This document shows positions 15,541-23,421 of a DNA stretch of 47,825 nucleotides, piece by piece (positions within the stretch are counted from its first letter, which is position 1; every line of letters begins with the position of its first letter). A program made the translations under genes and the position numbers. This DNA comes from an uncultured Eubacteriales bacterium (lineage in GTDB: Bacteria; Bacillota; Clostridia; Oscillospirales; Acutalibacteraceae), in the NCBI GenBank assembly GCA_900315875.1, contig ONAX01000004.1, positions 1-47,825 on the forward strand, in the 5' to 3' direction. The notes under the pieces were generated by a model, which saw nothing but the letters and a program-made list of their open reading frames with translations, was not told the origin of the DNA and did no database searches.

Positions 15541-15996
15541 ATGATAATTAATAAAGATAAATGCAAAATAGGTATTACCGATATTTTGCTTTTGATTTCT
15601 CCGGTGCTTTTTGGTATCGGAATAAAAAACTGGTTCCCTGTATGCGGGATGAAAGAAGATATGGTAATGAGCTGCCATTGGGCGGGAGAGGTGTTGTTTG
15701 CTCTTGCGGTACTGCTGGTAATTATATCACTAATACATATGGTGATACCCGATGAAAGGATAAAAGCAGGCATTGATATTTCAGGTGCCGGCATTGCGGT
15801 TTTATCCATGATGATCCCGGGAAACATAATTTCCCTTTGCAAAAACAGCGAAATGCAGTGCAGAGCAAATACCTCCTTATGGACGATAATCTTTATGGTA
15901 ATCATCTGTGTTATTTTCTGTGTAGATGCGTTCATATATCTGCAGATGCAGTCAGGTAAAAAGCACAGCAGAAATAATGCGGAGATGAAAAAATGA
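15541..15996 (+). CDS. DUF4418 family membrane protein
   Basis: This 151-residue protein has four predicted helices. It carries the DUF4418 hallmark, a Cys-containing loop then MSCHWAGEVLFA, here WFPVCGMKEDMVMSCHWAG around residues 30-55, and further Cys residues in the third loop (SLCKNSEMQCRANT). The Cys/His pattern could bind a metal or heme. DUF4418 genes commonly sit beside an FtsX-type permease and ATPase, as here (ATGA overlap with the permease). The function is unknown. It starts behind GGAGGAAAAGG. Confidence 0.8.
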   Translation: MIINKDKCKIGITDILLLISPVLFGIGIKNWFPVCGMKEDMVMSCHWAGEVLFALAVLLVIISLIHMVIPDERIKAGIDISGAGIAVLSMMIPGNIISLCKNSEMQCRANTSLWTIIFMVIICVIFCVDAFIYLQMQSGKKHSRNNAEMKK

Positions 15997-17198
15997 AATT
16001 TTCGATCGGTATTGCAATAAAAAACATTATCCGTAGACCCGTAAGAACAGCTCTGATGTGTATAATAGTTTTTATCCTGTCTTTTTCAGCACTTTTCGGG
16101 GGATATCTTATTATAAGCCTTCAGAATGGTCTTGGCGGATACCGTGCAAGGCTCGGAGCTGATATTATTGTAGTACCCTCAGCGGCACAGGGACACGGAA
16201 CAGTTGATAATGTGCTGCTGCAGGGAATAACGGGTAACTATTATATTCCAGGGAGCAGCCTTGAAAAGCTTGAGGGCATTAAGGGCATAGAGAAGAAAAC
16301 ATCTCAGTTCTATCTGACCTCCGCAAAGGCAAGCTGCTGCAGCTCAAGAGTGCAGATAATCGGTTTTGACCCTGAAACGGATTTTACAGTTATGCCCTGG
16401 ATAAAGAGCCTGAATGTGGATATGGCAGACGGTGATATTATAATCGGGGCAGATATTGCTTATCCTGCTGACGGCAGCCTGCGTTTTTACGGCGAAAGCT
16501 ATCATGTTGCCGGGCAGCTTGAAAAGACAGGAACAGGACTTGATAATGCTGTCTTTACAAACCGCAGCACAATTAAGAAAATGGCAAAGTCGGCAGCGGA
16601 TACAATTGAACGTGAAGCACTGAAGGGTATTGACCCCGGGAAAGCCGTTTCCTGTGTACTTATTAAGGTCAAAGACGGCTATGACCCGCAGGCACTGGCT
16701 GATGATATCAATATTTATATATCAAAGGTCAGAGCTTCATCATCTGCAAGCATGATCGGCTCGGTAGCGGAGGGCCTTGAAAATGTTTCCGGCGTTATCA
16801 GCATTATTACCATAGGAATGTGTATAATCGCAGTAGTGCTTATTGTTGCTGTGTTTACCCTTATGATAAATAACAGGAAAAAGGAATTTGCTGTTATGCG
16901 GGTTGCAGGAGCTTCAAGGAAAATGATTATATATCCTGTTGCTGCTGAGGCTGCGTTTATTAGTATTATCGGTTCACTTTCGGGGATAATGGTTTCGCTT
17001 CTGTTTGTTTCACCGCTTTCGGAAAGCATCAGAAGCCGCTTTTCGCTTCCGTTTCTGCAGCCCGATATATGTACATTTTCGATTCTTGTACTCGGAGCAT
17101 TGATTGTTCCTGTACTGATCGGTGTTCTTTCGGCAGTTATATCTGCCCTCAGGATCACCGGAAATGAAACCGGACTATTGCTGAGGGAGGATGCATGA
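15993..17198 (+). CDS. FtsX/MacB-type ABC permease of the redox operon
   Basis: This 401-residue permease has helix 1 at about 15-40 (PVRTALMCIIVFILSFSALFGG), an extracytoplasmic domain with a Cys pair (KASCCSS), and three C-terminal helices including NNRKKEFAVMRVAGAS and the FtsX-like final segment. It overlaps the DUF4418 gene by ATGA and abuts the ATPase gene. Only one permease gene is present, so it probably acts as a homodimer. Its substrate is unknown; heme, a redox cofactor or the flavin protein itself are possibilities suggested by context alone. Confidence 0.85.
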   Translation: MKFSIGIAIKNIIRRPVRTALMCIIVFILSFSALFGGYLIISLQNGLGGYRARLGADIIVVPSAAQGHGTVDNVLLQGITGNYYIPGSSLEKLEGIKGIEKKTSQFYLTSAKASCCSSRVQIIGFDPETDFTVMPWIKSLNVDMADGDIIIGADIAYPADGSLRFYGESYHVAGQLEKTGTGLDNAVFTNRSTIKKMAKSAADTIEREALKGIDPGKAVSCVLIKVKDGYDPQALADDINIYISKVRASSSASMIGSVAEGLENVSGVISIITIGMCIIAVVLIVAVFTLMINNRKKEFAVMRVAGASRKMIIYPVAAEAAFISIIGSLSGIMVSLLFVSPLSESIRSRFSLPFLQPDICTFSILVLGALIVPVLIGVLSAVISALRITGNETGLLLREDA

Positions 17199-17873
17199 AT
17201 GAAGCTGAAAGCAGAAAAAATCGGAAGAATGTATTTCCGCAGCAGCAGACATACGAATTTTTTCTATGCCATCGAATCACTTGATTTTGAATTGAAGGAA
17301 GGCTGCATCACAGCTGTTACAGGTCGTTCCGGCAGCGGAAAAACCACATTTATCAATATGCTCAGCGGACTGCTGATTCCGTCAGACGGACGGGTACTTT
17401 TAGATGATACGGACATATACGCTCTCACTGATAAGGAACGCTCCTCGATCAGGAACCGGCATTTTGGAATAATACCTCAGGGACAGACAGGTCTGCAGTC
17501 CCTTACTGTACTTGAAAATGTTATGCTGCCTGCCACGATGTACGGCAAAGCAAAGGAAAAGAAGGAAAAAGCAGAGCTGCTTCTTGAAAAACTGGGTATC
17601 GACGATCTTCGGGAGGTCTATTCAAATGAATTATCCGGGGGCGAGCTGAGAAGAATGTCCGTTGCGAGGGCACTGATAAACGAGCCTGAGATAATCATTG
17701 CCGATGAGCCGACGGGAGATCTTGACGCAGACACAACGGTGCTTGTAATGGAGCTTCTGAAAAGCCGTGCCGAAGAAGGAGCGTCTGTGCTTATCGTGAC
17801 ACATGACAAGGATGTTCTTCCATATTCCGATATTGTTTACACAATGGAAAAGGGAACTTTGAAGAAACCGTGA
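17199..17873 (+). CDS. ABC transporter ATPase of the redox operon
   Basis: This 224-residue MacB/LolD-type ATPase has Walker A GRSGSGKTTF, Q-loop IIPQGQTG, signature LSGGELRRMSVARAL, Walker B IIIADEPTGDLD and switch His in IVTHDKD. It starts immediately after the stop of the permease gene, so translation is coupled. It is a paralogue of the ATPase at 13030, and the two permease/ATPase sets in adjacent operons suggest related transport tasks. It is cytoplasmic and membrane-associated. Confidence 0.92.
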   Translation: MKLKAEKIGRMYFRSSRHTNFFYAIESLDFELKEGCITAVTGRSGSGKTTFINMLSGLLIPSDGRVLLDDTDIYALTDKERSSIRNRHFGIIPQGQTGLQSLTVLENVMLPATMYGKAKEKKEKAELLLEKLGIDDLREVYSNELSGGELRRMSVARALINEPEIIIADEPTGDLDADTTVLVMELLKSRAEEGASVLIVTHDKDVLPYSDIVYTMEKGTLKKP

Positions 17874-17894
17874 TAATCAGAGGAGGAATCAGCT

Positions 17895-18857
17895 ATGAAT
17901 AAAGGTAAGGCAGCAATAGTTGGAGCAGGATTTGTGGGTGCTTCCATAGCATTTTCATTGATGCTTGATAATGCGCTGGATGAAATTGTTCTGATAGACA
18001 TTGATAAGAAAAAGGCATACGGTGAAGCGGCTGATATTGCTCACGGCGTTGAAGATACAGCAAATGCAGATATCTATGCAGGTGATTTCAGCGATTGCCG
18101 TGACTGTAATATTATCATCATAACTGCCGGCAGAGGGAGACTCCCGGGAGAAAGCCGTATTGATTTAGCGGAAGAAAACATCAGAATAATACGCAGTGTC
18201 ACAGATTCTCTCGGCAGATATTATAACGGCTGTCCTGTTCTTATGATTTCAAATCCTGTTGATATCCTGACCGCAAGTGCTGAGCATTTGCTCGGTCAGA
18301 AGGAAGGAATAGTATTTGGTTCAGGGTGTATGCTTGATTCCTCACGCTTTAAAAGATGTATTGCCCGCGCTGCATTCCCCGAAGATCATAAAAGTCAGTC
18401 GGAATGCGGCAGGAATATCAATGCTTTTGTAATTGGTGAACACGGAGATGCACAGATTCCTCTCTGGAACGGAGTTTCAATATGTGGTAAGTCAGCAGAT
18501 GAGTATTTTGCAGAGCATAAGATCCTATGGAACGAGGTCATCCGACAGTCGATCAGTAACGAAACAAAAAATATGGGAGCCTCCATTATCAAAGCCAAAG
18601 GAAGAACGAATTACGGAATTGCACTCTGTGCCGCAAGGATAGCAAGAGCTGTAGTAAGCGATGAAAAATTCATTGCTTCTGTCAGCAGCACAATGGGACT
18701 CGGAAATGAAGACATAAAGGCTTCGTTGTCCCTGCCGTCTGTTATTGGAAGAGAGGGGATATCTTCAAGGATATCCGTTGATATGTCTCCCTGTGAAAAG
18801 GAAATCTTTGAAAAAAGTGCTGAAGGAATGAAGGGAATACTCCGCAATAGTCTTTGA
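17895..18857 (+). CDS. Malate/L-lactate dehydrogenase family protein, probably malate dehydrogenase
   Basis: This 320-residue enzyme has the NAD site VGAGFVGASIA, the coenzyme acidic LIDIDKKKA, the substrate loop AGRGRLPGESRIDL, the catalytic pair region SNPVDILT and VIGEHGDAQIPLWN with the catalytic His. The residue equivalent to LDH Gln102 is Arg (the second Arg of RGRLPGE), the classic switch to malate/oxaloacetate. Other signs, such as PGE and KGRTNYGIA (LDH-like Thr246), are lactate dehydrogenase-like. Placement just before fumarate reductase favours malate dehydrogenase supplying a reductive succinate route, though no fumarase gene is in the window. Confidence 0.85.
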   Translation: MNKGKAAIVGAGFVGASIAFSLMLDNALDEIVLIDIDKKKAYGEAADIAHGVEDTANADIYAGDFSDCRDCNIIIITAGRGRLPGESRIDLAEENIRIIRSVTDSLGRYYNGCPVLMISNPVDILTASAEHLLGQKEGIVFGSGCMLDSSRFKRCIARAAFPEDHKSQSECGRNINAFVIGEHGDAQIPLWNGVSICGKSADEYFAEHKILWNEVIRQSISNETKNMGASIIKAKGRTNYGIALCAARIARAVVSDEKFIASVSSTMGLGNEDIKASLSLPSVIGREGISSRISVDMSPCEKEIFEKSAEGMKGILRNSL

Positions 18858-18885
18858 ACCGTATAGAATCGGAGGTATGGCTGCT

Positions 18886-20517
18886 ATGAACGAAAGCGGT
18901 AATAATACAGAGTATAACGGGGGAAAACCTGAGGTTAATATAATTGGCGCAGGTCTTGCAGGTCTGTCCGCCGCACTGACTCTTGCCCGTATGGATATCC
19001 CCTGCCGTCTGATATCTCCTATGCCCTCGGAACGGGCACAATCCGTTATGGCGGAGGGAGGTATAAATGCTTCTCTTGATACAATGGGGGAAAGCGACAG
19101 CCCTGATGAGCATTTTGCTGATACTATGAAGGGCGGAGTATATCTTGCGGACCCGAACGCCGTATGGAACCTTTGCAGCAATGCACCCAAAACCGTGGAA
19201 ATGCTTTGTTCGCTGGGCGCGGCGCTGAAAATGAAGGACGGGAAGCTTGTGCTGCGCAATTTCGGCGGGCAAAAGAAAAAACGCACTGCCTATGCAAAAA
19301 GCAGTACGGGGAAAATACTGATGACCGCTCTTATAGATGCAGTGCGAAGATATGAAGCCGAAGGAATAGTAAAAAGATACTCTCATCACAGACTGTATTC
19401 TTTTGATATAGCCGATGGTAACTGCCGGGGGATAGATGTCAATGATCTGCACACCGGAAGGCTTATCAGAATGAATGGCTCAGTTATACTCGCAAGCGGA
19501 GGAATGAACAGTCTCTTTCCGGGTCTGACTACCGGTTCAACAGTCAATACCGGGGACGTTACCGCTATGGCATTTATAAACGGCGTGGAAATAGCAAATC
19601 CTGAATTTATCCAGTATCACCCCACCACCTTTCCGATAACGGGAAAAAGATGTCTTGTCAGCGAAGCGGCAAGAGGAGAGGGAGGAAGGCTGTTTGCTTT
19701 GCGAAAAGGAGAGCCGTGGTATTTTATGGAGGAGAAATATCCGGAGCTTGGAAATCTTATGCCGAGAGATGTGGTTTCAAGAGAAATCGAGCTTGTAAAA
19801 GTGGATAAGGATTGTGATGGTCATGTTTATCTTGATATGACAGGACTTGACAGACTTGTCTGGAGTGATAAGCTTTCCGATCTTCGGGAAGAATGTATAA
19901 GATTTCTCGGAACTGATCCGGCGATAAAGCCTGTTGAGGTCTCCCCGGGAATTCACTATTTTATGGGTGGCATAAATGTAGATGAAAAGCACCGCACCAA
20001 TATATCACGGCTTTATGCCGCCGGAGAATGTGCCTGTCAGTATCACGGCGCAAATCGTCTGGGAGGAAATTCCATGCTCGGAGCCGTATTCGGAGGGTAT
20101 ACCGCCGCATGCACCGCCGCATCAGAAGCAGACGAAAATAATACCGGCATTGAGGAGCTTTCGCAGTGCAGGAGAGAAATAATGCAGCCTGTGGGTATTC
20201 CGGATGAAGCTGCAAAGCTTCTGCGGGATTCACTCGGAATATTCCGCAGCGGTGAAACGCTTGAAGCCGCAGAAGAAAGAATGCAGGAGCTTATCGAGGG
20301 AGAAAAGAATGAACTGCAAAAAAGGCGTATGATACTCGGAAGGGCTGTATTGCTTGCGGCACAAAACAGGAAGGAAAGCAGGGGCGCACATACAAGAACA
20401 GATTATCCCGAAAAGGATGATGTGAATTTCCGCAGGACAACCATTGTTACCTACAGCGAAAAGGAAATAACAGTCAGCCTTCGGGATATACCGGAAAAAA
20501 GAGGTGAATCCGGATGA
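18886..20517 (+). CDS. Fumarate reductase flavoprotein subunit
   Basis: ATG 18886 sits ten bases after GGAGG; ATG 18877 is only one base away and unlikely. The 543-residue protein has the FAD dinucleotide motif IIGAGLAGLSAAL, then ARGEGGRLF with the catalytic Arg, HYFMGGINVD with the active-site His, and GANRLGGNSM with the substrate Arg. The SHTxxAxGG motif whose His binds FAD covalently in SdhA/FrdA is here AQSVMAEGG, with Gln in place of His, so FAD should be non-covalent. L-aspartate oxidase shares that trait, but the overlapping iron-sulfur subunit gene favours fumarate reductase. It reduces fumarate to succinate in the cytoplasm. Confidence 0.88.
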   Translation: MNESGNNTEYNGGKPEVNIIGAGLAGLSAALTLARMDIPCRLISPMPSERAQSVMAEGGINASLDTMGESDSPDEHFADTMKGGVYLADPNAVWNLCSNAPKTVEMLCSLGAALKMKDGKLVLRNFGGQKKKRTAYAKSSTGKILMTALIDAVRRYEAEGIVKRYSHHRLYSFDIADGNCRGIDVNDLHTGRLIRMNGSVILASGGMNSLFPGLTTGSTVNTGDVTAMAFINGVEIANPEFIQYHPTTFPITGKRCLVSEAARGEGGRLFALRKGEPWYFMEEKYPELGNLMPRDVVSREIELVKVDKDCDGHVYLDMTGLDRLVWSDKLSDLREECIRFLGTDPAIKPVEVSPGIHYFMGGINVDEKHRTNISRLYAAGECACQYHGANRLGGNSMLGAVFGGYTAACTAASEADENNTGIEELSQCRREIMQPVGIPDEAAKLLRDSLGIFRSGETLEAAEERMQELIEGEKNELQKRRMILGRAVLLAAQNRKESRGAHTRTDYPEKDDVNFRRTTIVTYSEKEITVSLRDIPEKRGESG

Positions 20518-21233
20518 AATACATACTCGAAATATGGCGGCAGAAATCCATTGACGAAAAAGGGGATTTTCGTAAATATCTGTATGAAACCGACTCTGAA
20601 TCCGCGACAGTTGCCTCTGCCTTAGCGGAGCTTAATTCAAAAGCTGAACTGACGGATATCAATGGCGAAATAACGGATAAAATCGCCTGGGAATGCAGCT
20701 GTATGCAGAAAAAATGCGGTGCCTGTGCTATGGTGATAAACGGAAGACCCTGCCTTGCCTGTGATGCAAAGCTTTACGAAAACAAAACTATAAGGATCGA
20801 GCCGCTGAGGAAATTTCCGATTATTGCCGATCTGATGGTGAACAGAGATATCATCTTCGATAATCTTAGTCGGATGAAGGTGTGGTCTGAAAAAGAACTG
20901 ATCGCCGTGGATGAGAAAAATGATATTATGTATGAAGCTTCACGGTGTCTGCAATGCGGATGCTGTCTTGAGGTATGTCCGAATTTCGTATCCGGCGGCA
21001 GGTTTTTTGGAATGTCTGCTATGGTCCCTTCATCAAGGCTGCTTACAGGAATGAACAAGGGAGATGCTCACGATCTGCGAAAGCAATTCGGGAAAAAGAT
21101 AACAGACGGATGCGGAAAATCCTTTGCCTGCCGGAATATATGTCCCACCGGGATAGATATAGAAAAGCTTATGGCAAGATCAGATGCTGCGGTATTATGG
21201 AGCTTTTTTCTCGGAAACCGATTTTTTGAATGA
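20514..21233 (+). CDS. Fumarate reductase iron-sulfur subunit
   Basis: This 239-residue subunit overlaps the flavoprotein gene by ATGA. Its N-terminal ferredoxin domain holds a [2Fe-2S] set, CMQKKCGACAMVING with a later CLAC. The C-terminal domain holds a [4Fe-4S] set CLQCGCCLEVCPN and a third cluster set ending CRNICPTGI. It passes electrons from the membrane anchor to the flavoprotein. The clusters are complete by eye. It is the last gene of the operon and a bidirectional terminator follows. Confidence 0.92.
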   Translation: MKYILEIWRQKSIDEKGDFRKYLYETDSESATVASALAELNSKAELTDINGEITDKIAWECSCMQKKCGACAMVINGRPCLACDAKLYENKTIRIEPLRKFPIIADLMVNRDIIFDNLSRMKVWSEKELIAVDEKNDIMYEASRCLQCGCCLEVCPNFVSGGRFFGMSAMVPSSRLLTGMNKGDAHDLRKQFGKKITDGCGKSFACRNICPTGIDIEKLMARSDAAVLWSFFLGNRFFE

Positions 21234-21324
21234 TTATCATCATTGTTTTTCAGATAATTCCCAGTTGCTTTATGATTGTCTGTTCTGGATATTTTAATCC
21301 CCAGTTAATATGGTTTGATATATC

Positions 21325-21338
21325 TGATTATATAATCA
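21325..21338. promoter_or_regulatory. Perfect 14-bp palindrome between operon end and regulator gene
   Basis: TGATTATATAATCA is its own complement. It lies in the 177-bp convergent gap, so a promoter role is doubtful; it resembles the palindrome over the regulator promoter at 21829-21843 and may be a regulator site or chance AT-rich dyad. Confidence 0.3.
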
Positions 21339-21355
21339 ATACTTTGAAAAAAGAA

Positions 21356-21396
21356 TGATCCCACATAACAGTAAAAACGTTATGTGGGATTATTTT
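21356..21396. terminator. Bidirectional terminator between fumarate reductase and DtxR genes
   Basis: ATCCCACATAAC (21358-21369) and GTTATGTGGGAT (21379-21390) are perfect 12-nt complements. TATTTT follows on the plus strand and a T-rich tract on the minus strand, so it serves both convergent genes. Confidence 0.85.
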
Positions 21397-21410
21397 GAGT
21401 TTTATGATTA

Positions 21411-21797
21411 TTATTTTTTTGTATAGGTTTCAAGGTGTCTGCAAAGTGCATCGAAAGTCTCGGAACTGATATCGTGCTCAATTTTGCATGCATCTTCTGC
21501 TGCAATATCTTCCGGAACGCCAAGGCGGACAAAAAGCTCAGTCAGGGTATTATGACGGGCATAAATTTTTTCAGCTATCTTTAATCCGCTTTCCGTAATG
21601 GTTATATAATTGTCCTTGTCCATTGTAATATAACCTTTTTCTTTCAGGCGTTTAGTAGTATATGTAACACTCGGCTTTGTTATGCCCAGTTGACGAGCTA
21701 CATCAACTGATCTGACCTCTCCGTTTTTATTTTTTATTATTAGCATTGCTTCAAGATAATCTTCGGTTGTTTTTTCTGAATTGATGTCAGGTCTCAT
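21411..21797 (-). CDS. DtxR-family metal-dependent repressor
   Basis: This 128-residue protein has the winged helix (SVDVARQLGITKPSVTYTTKRLKEKGYI) and the dimer/metal domain of the DtxR/MntR family, but no SH3-like C-terminal domain. The predicted metal ligands are D13 and E16 in TEDYLEAM, H82 in ARHNTL, and C104, E107, H108 in ACKIEHDIS. The C-x2-E-H set is the iron-type pattern of DtxR/IdeR, while Asp at the first position is MntR-like, so the metal preference is mixed. It is encoded next to the iron and redox operons and likely represses them through TTAG-N6-CTAA sites. GGAGGAGG lies ahead of its ATG. Confidence 0.92.
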   Translation of the reverse strand: MRPDINSEKTTEDYLEAMLIIKNKNGEVRSVDVARQLGITKPSVTYTTKRLKEKGYITMDKDNYITITESGLKIAEKIYARHNTLTELFVRLGVPEDIAAEDACKIEHDISSETFDALCRHLETYTKK

Positions 21798-21828
21798 AAT
21801 TACCTCCTCCTTTGGTGAATCAGCCTAG

Positions 21829-21861
21829 TATGATTATATCATATTGAATCAAACTTTACAA
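21829..21861 (-). promoter_or_regulatory. Promoter and overlapping operator of the DtxR-type gene
   Basis: On the minus strand TTGTAA (21861-21856) and TATAAT (21838-21833) are 17 bp apart. The -10 box lies inside the palindrome TATGAT-TAT-ATCATA (21829-21843), a position suited to autoregulation. Confidence 0.55.
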
Positions 21862-21985
21862 CAAACAATTTAATTCATGACTGCTGATCTGAATATTAGC
21901 TGTTCCGGCAGAGTATCCTGCTAATTCTTATTGTAGTGCATGATTTCCGTTTTAACTTCGCTCTGCATTAAATTTCTGTTATCAA

Positions 21986-22014
21986 TTGCGCAGTGTCGGA
22001 CTTTGGTGTATAAT
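21986..22014 (+). promoter_or_regulatory. Promoter of the Pr6Pr-like/DUF1275 gene pair
   Basis: TTGCGC at 21986-21991 and TATAAT at 22009-22014 are separated by 17 bp; the start codon lies 30 bp downstream behind GGGAGG. Confidence 0.55.
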
Positions 22015-22043
22015 GTAGAAAAACAAATCAGGGAGGTTTTAAG

Positions 22044-22703
22044 ATGTCTGATAAGAAGAAGCTTATTGCAGCAGCTGTTATGAATATAATTATATTTTTG
22101 TCTACAACCGGAATAATGATATCTTATTTCCTTGGCAATGAGGGAGAATATCATATTCTGCCAATGCAGCGCTTCTGGCTTTTTACAACCGATTCAAATA
22201 TTTTGTGCGCTGTGACTTCACTTATAGCAGCAATATCAGAGATGCGAATACTTCTCGGCAAGTCAGAAAAAATACCTGCTGCCGCTGCTGTGCTGAAATA
22301 TATGGGAACAGTTGCTGTTTTGCTTACTTTCACGGTTGTCATGTGCTTTCTGGGTCCTACAATGGGCTATGTCGAAATGCTTTTCTCCGGAACCTCGGTA
22401 TATATGCACCTGCTCGGTCCGGTTATGGCGTTTGTATCCCTTGTCTTTTTTGAAAACGGAATTGTACTTAAAAAACGTATGATTCCGCTTGGCGCACTTT
22501 CAGTTTTTATATATGGTATTGTATATGTGACGATGGTGATTTTTATCGGAGAGGCAAACGGAGGCTGGATGGATTTCTATGGCTTCAATATCGGAGGATT
22601 CTGGTATATCAGCTTTGCGACGATTACTCTTGTATCAGTCGGAATTGCTGCAATTGTAAGGCTCGCATATAACAGAAGCGGAAAGAAAAAAACCGGCAAA
22701 TAA
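22044..22703 (+). CDS. Six-helix membrane protein, Pr6Pr/FAR-17a-like
   Basis: This 219-residue protein has six predicted membrane helices. The phrase FWLFTTDSNILCAVTSL after the first helix resembles the FT..SN motif of Pr6Pr-type and FAR-17a/AIG1-like membrane proteins. A later MGYVEMLFSGTSVYMHLLGPV carries a conserved-looking His in a helix. No enzyme motif is certain and the function is unknown. It shares a promoter with the DUF1275 gene 15 bp downstream. A basic tail (GKKKTGK) suggests a cytoplasmic C-terminus. Confidence 0.7.
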   Translation: MSDKKKLIAAAVMNIIIFLSTTGIMISYFLGNEGEYHILPMQRFWLFTTDSNILCAVTSLIAAISEMRILLGKSEKIPAAAAVLKYMGTVAVLLTFTVVMCFLGPTMGYVEMLFSGTSVYMHLLGPVMAFVSLVFFENGIVLKKRMIPLGALSVFIYGIVYVTMVIFIGEANGGWMDFYGFNIGGFWYISFATITLVSVGIAAIVRLAYNRSGKKKTGK

Positions 22704-22718
22704 TCAGGAGATGATACT

Positions 22719-23417
22719 ATGTCGAAAAATCGTCAGAAGCAAATGTCGGAATCCTTCATACTGGGAATCATCCTGTCTGTTGTCGGAGGTTATTTCGACG
22801 CCTATACATATATAGCACGCGACGGTGTGTTTGCAAATGCGCAGACCGGAAATGTCGTTCTGTTTGGTATTTCGCTTGCATCAGGAGATGTTCTCCGCGC
22901 CCTTCGATATGTTCCGCCGATAATAGCGTTTTTGCTCGGCGTATTTCTTGCAGAATACTTCCGCCGCCATAACGGCATGGCAAAACTGCACTGGCGTCAG
23001 CATGTTATCCTGATTGAACTCGGAATAATACTGCTTGTAACCCTCCTTCCTTCAGGTAAGATTGACGGGGTGAATTTCGACCTTATTTCAAATGTACTGA
23101 TTTCCTTTGCATGCTCTCTGCAGGTTCAGTCATTCCGCAGAATACGCGGTATTACCTGCGCTACTACAATGTGTACCGGAAATATGCGCAGTGCGGCAGA
23201 GAATATGACGCGCTATGTTACAGAGCGCGATCCCAAGCTTCTGCATTCTGCAGGAAAGTATCTCGGCATTATAGGATTTTTCGTGGTAGGAGCTGTTATC
23301 AGCACCGTTATTACAAGGCTAATAGGCACATATGCCGTGGCGTTTACCGCTGCGGGTCTGCTGGCAGTATTCTTTATGATGTTTGCAAAGCCTGTCAATG
23401 CGGAGGATGACGACTGA
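22719..23417 (+). CDS. DUF1275 (YoaK) family membrane protein
   Basis: This 232-residue protein matches DUF1275: GGYFDAYTYIARDGVFANAQTGNVVLFGI near the start is the family hallmark, followed by helices and SFRRIRGITCATTMCTGNMR. Six or seven helices are predicted. The family is described as a putative membrane transporter or permease but has no settled substrate. It starts behind AGGAG at 22706-22710. The TAC-N5-GTA array begins 5 bp after its stop codon. Confidence 0.88.
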   Translation: MSKNRQKQMSESFILGIILSVVGGYFDAYTYIARDGVFANAQTGNVVLFGISLASGDVLRALRYVPPIIAFLLGVFLAEYFRRHNGMAKLHWRQHVILIELGIILLVTLLPSGKIDGVNFDLISNVLISFACSLQVQSFRRIRGITCATTMCTGNMRSAAENMTRYVTERDPKLLHSAGKYLGIIGFFVVGAVISTVITRLIGTYAVAFTAAGLLAVFFMMFAKPVNAEDDD

Positions 23418-23421
23418 ACAA

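Noticed and set aside
18742-19452. Long minus-strand open frame (236 residues)
   Set aside because: It lies opposite the well-supported dehydrogenase and fumarate reductase genes, with no ribosome site or recognisable domain.
18886-20517. L-aspartate oxidase (NadB)
   Set aside because: Length and the missing covalent His would fit, but an overlapping iron-sulfur subunit follows and no nadA or nadC is nearby.
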